Made by a program: the position numbers and the translations under genes. Shown piece after piece: positions 61,961 to 64,000 of a stretch of DNA of 64,000 nt. The notes beneath the pieces were generated by a model. That model saw only the letters and a list, made by a program, of their open reading frames with translations, searched no databases and was not told the DNA's origin. The DNA is taken from contig DASZOV010000074.1 of the NCBI GenBank assembly GCA_035550595.1, positions 1 to 64,000 on the forward strand, given 5' to 3'. Origin of the DNA: CALFMR01 sp035550595 (GTDB taxonomy: Bacteria > Acidobacteriota > Vicinamibacteria > Vicinamibacterales > SCN-69-37). Within the stretch, counting starts at the first letter, position 1. The number at the start of each line of letters is the position of its first letter.

Positions 61961-64000
61961 GATGGCAGACCGTCGCGCGGCGGCTCGTCGCGGTCGCTGG
62001 CCTTGGAACGGCCGTGGCGATCTATTTCTACACGCGGCCTCGCCCGGCGCCTGCACCACCGCCCGTCGCCGCCCCCGCCGATCCGACGGCCACGGTTCAA
62101 GCTGGTGCGGGCGTTGACGCCCGGTACCGCAACGACACGCTCGAGTCGAAGATTCAATACACCGGCATCCGCCAGTACTCGGACGGCCGCGTGGGCTACG
62201 AGAAAGCGCGCATGACGCTCGCCAACGGCACGACGCTCGCCGGCGACCTCATCGAGTGCCACGGCAAGGCGTCCAAGGGCGACGTGCCGGGCGAGTGTAC
62301 GCTCACCGGCCACGTGTCGTTCGAAGGACCGACGACCGATCCGGTTGCCTTCAGCGGTGCGTCGGCCACCTACAGCGACGCCACCGGCGTCGCGACGATG
62401 CCCGGGCTCGTGACGTTTCGTCGCGGGCGGATGTCCGGGACCGGCACCGGCGGCACCTATCAGCGCGATGCGAGCGTCTTCACGCTCGCCGCCGACGCGC
62501 ACGTGACCATCGCGCCCGGCTCGGCGGGGGAGAGCGCCATCGACGCGACGTCGCACACGATGACGTTTCAGCAGACGGACAAGTCCGTCATCTTCGATCA
62601 GGACGCACGTCTGGCGCGTGAGGCCGATACGATGACGGCGTCGCGCGCGACGCTCTATCTCTCCGACGACGAGCAGACGTTCAAGACGATCGAGCTGCGC
62701 GGCAGGTCGTCTGTCGCGCCGCTGCCTGGGCGGACGTCGGACCTGCCCGAGATGCGCGCCGACGACATCGATCTCGGGTTCTACGACGGCACGACGTCGC
62801 TCCAGCGCGCGCACCTGGCGCGCCAGGCCGTGCTCGTCCAGACCGGCCAGCAGGGCCGGCGATCGATCGAGGCACCGCAGATCGATCTGGCCATGGCCCC
62901 CGACGGCAGCACGCTCACGCACCTGGAGGCGAATCCCAGCGTCGAAGTGAACACGCCAGCGTCGGCCGACGTCCCCTCACGCACGATCACCGCTCGCACG
63001 CTGGTCGCGACGGGCACCGACAGCGCGGGGTTGACGGCCGCGGTCTTCGACGGGAGCGTGCGCTTCGTCGAGACCGTGCCCGGGGCGAAAGGCGCGGCGC
63101 CGTCGAAGCGGACGGGCACGGCGGCGCGGCTCGCGATGAAGATCAAGGGATCGCTCGACGCGATCGACGAGGCGACCTTTCAGCGCGACGTGCGCTTCAC
63201 CGACGGCGACGTCGTCGGCGACGGCGACATCGGCATCTACCGCGCGGCCAAGGGCGAGCTCGAGCTGCGGCCCGCTGACCAGAACGCGCGTCGCCCGCCG
63301 CACGTGACCGACGGCTCGATGGTCGTCGACGCGGAGGAGCGCATCATCATCGCGCTCGACTCGCACGATCTCTCGGCGTGGCGGAAGGTGAGCACCGTGA
63401 GCCGCGGTGATGCCTCCGCCAAGGGATCGAACGACGACGCCGGCATTTTCAACACCACCGATCCGGTGTACGGATCCGCCGACGAGTTGATCTATCAGGC
63501 GGCGAAGAACTCCGCGCAGTACACCGGCACGACCGACGCGCCCGCGCGCGTGCGCCAGGGTGACGACAGCATCATCGTCGGACACGTGATCGACATCGTG
63601 GACAGTCGGAACTTGAAGGCGAGCGGCGCGGTCGACTCGACGTTTCTCATGACCGACAACGCCAAACCGAAGGCTGGTGCGGCGACGGCTGGCCCGACGA
63701 AGTACCATGCGACGTCCGACACGCTGACCTACGACGACGACGCACGGACGGCGGTGTTCGAGGGTGAGCCAGCGGTTCTCAAGAGTGCGGACGGGCAGAC
63801 GACCGGCAAGCGCATCACGCTGCTGCTCGAACCCGAAGCGCGCAAGCTGCGGCAACTCGACGCGAACGACACGGTCCATGCAACGCTTTCGGACGGTCGC
63901 GAAGCCTACGGCGACACGTTGCGGTACGATGCGCGCGCGGATCAATACACGCTGGTGGGCCATTCGCTCGCGCTCCTGACCAAGGACGCCGATGGGACCT
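61957..64000 (+). CDS. LptC/LptA (OstA)-like lipopolysaccharide export protein, cut by the window end
   Basis: An open frame from GTG 61957 to the end of the window (681 codons, no stop). A single N-terminal TM helix (ARRLVAVAGLGTAVAIYFYT) and a Pro/Ala linker are followed by LptC-like strands (YTGIRQYSDGRVGYEKARMTLANG). Repeating beta-jellyroll units follow, with patterns such as TYSDATGVATMPGLVTFRRG and SATLY-type repeats, ending in LptA-like ATSDTLTYDDDARTAVFEG. It would span the periplasm to carry LPS. GTG overlaps the recJ stop (GTGA). A single fused LptC-LptA polypeptide is longer than either protein alone. Confidence 0.75.
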   Translation, partial: MRWQTVARRLVAVAGLGTAVAIYFYTRPRPAPAPPPVAAPADPTATVQAGAGVDARYRNDTLESKIQYTGIRQYSDGRVGYEKARMTLANGTTLAGDLIECHGKASKGDVPGECTLTGHVSFEGPTTDPVAFSGASATYSDATGVATMPGLVTFRRGRMSGTGTGGTYQRDASVFTLAADAHVTIAPGSAGESAIDATSHTMTFQQTDKSVIFDQDARLAREADTMTASRATLYLSDDEQTFKTIELRGRSSVAPLPGRTSDLPEMRADDIDLGFYDGTTSLQRAHLARQAVLVQTGQQGRRSIEAPQIDLAMAPDGSTLTHLEANPSVEVNTPASADVPSRTITARTLVATGTDSAGLTAAVFDGSVRFVETVPGAKGAAPSKRTGTAARLAMKIKGSLDAIDEATFQRDVRFTDGDVVGDGDIGIYRAAKGELELRPADQNARRPPHVTDGSMVVDAEERIIIALDSHDLSAWRKVSTVSRGDASAKGSNDDAGIFNTTDPVYGSADELIYQAAKNSAQYTGTTDAPARVRQGDDSIIVGHVIDIVDSRNLKASGAVDSTFLMTDNAKPKAGAATAGPTKYHATSDTLTYDDDARTAVFEGEPAVLKSADGQTTGKRITLLLEPEARKLRQLDANDTVHATLSDGREAYGDTLRYDARADQYTLVGHSLALLTKDADGT

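Overview
The window is a 64 kb stretch of high-GC chromosome with no rRNA, CRISPR array, insertion sequence or recognisable prophage. Three traits suggest a Gram-negative acidobacterium, possibly Vicinamibacteria: a PadR regulator paired with an ADOP-type permease, a secreted ThuA-like protein, and a TonB receptor together with Lpt-type envelope genes. This is inference from gene content; no phylogenetic marker was compared.

Layout. 0-5.7 kb: a GNAT acetyltransferase, a secreted ThuA-like protein, a HAD phosphatase, three small stress or membrane proteins on the minus strand (DUF4126, GlsB/YeaQ, DUF937), surE and tRNA-Pro(CGG). 5.8-8.2 kb: a Phd-type antitoxin beside an internally deleted vapC relic, then an LLM flavin monooxygenase and an F420-type NADP reductase. 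8.2-13.9 kb: an ABC exporter (ATPase plus permease) and a padR-ADOP operon with a readable promoter and operator. 13.9-17.2 kb: a GNAT relic, a DoxX-like membrane protein, a DUF1697 protein, and a rhodanese coupled to an 86-residue unknown. 17.6-22.2 kb: cysJ-cysI sulfite reductase with a divergent LysR gene. 22.3-31.4 kb: single enzymes (geranylgeranyl-reductase-like, FMN reductase, muramidase, AP-superfamily phosphodiesterase), a BI-1 membrane protein, an unrecognised 283-residue protein, DUF2911 and a Na+/solute symporter. 31.5-38.4 kb: a formate-dehydrogenase-like molybdoenzyme sharing a CATG start with divergent fdhD, a TonB receptor, acylphosphatase-apt, tRNA-Arg(CCT) and a TPR protein. 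38.5-47.9 kb: a four-gene minus-strand operon mutS-SBP-DHS-like-speB, divergent from a tsaB-rimI fusion, followed by DUF465 and psd-pssA. 47.8-54.1 kb: a 1291-residue sensor kinase, a membrane protein and a PQQ-propeller protein. 54.1-64 kb: a tight housekeeping run guaA-dnaE-accA-recJ-lptC/ostA, the last gene running off the end.

How genes work together. CysJI would reduce sulfite to sulfide, with the rhodanese and LysR gene nearby. FdhD sulfurates the molybdenum cofactor of the adjacent molybdoenzyme. psd-pssA make phosphatidylethanolamine. speB and the DHS-like gene point to polyamine chemistry.

The most unusual signals are regulatory or structural. Several starts lie only 6-11 bases behind a -10 box with no Shine-Dalgarno, suggesting leaderless mRNAs. 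Divergent pairs share overlapping, mirror-image -10 boxes. Repeats built from TTCGAA or CTTCTGGC words and GCGCC-TTC-GGCGC hairpins sit at gene ends, most of them convergent. Two genes carry clean internal deletions. I saw no mobile or defence system; the best candidates for new biology are the mutS-SBP-DHS-speB operon, the symmetric promoters and the repeat family.
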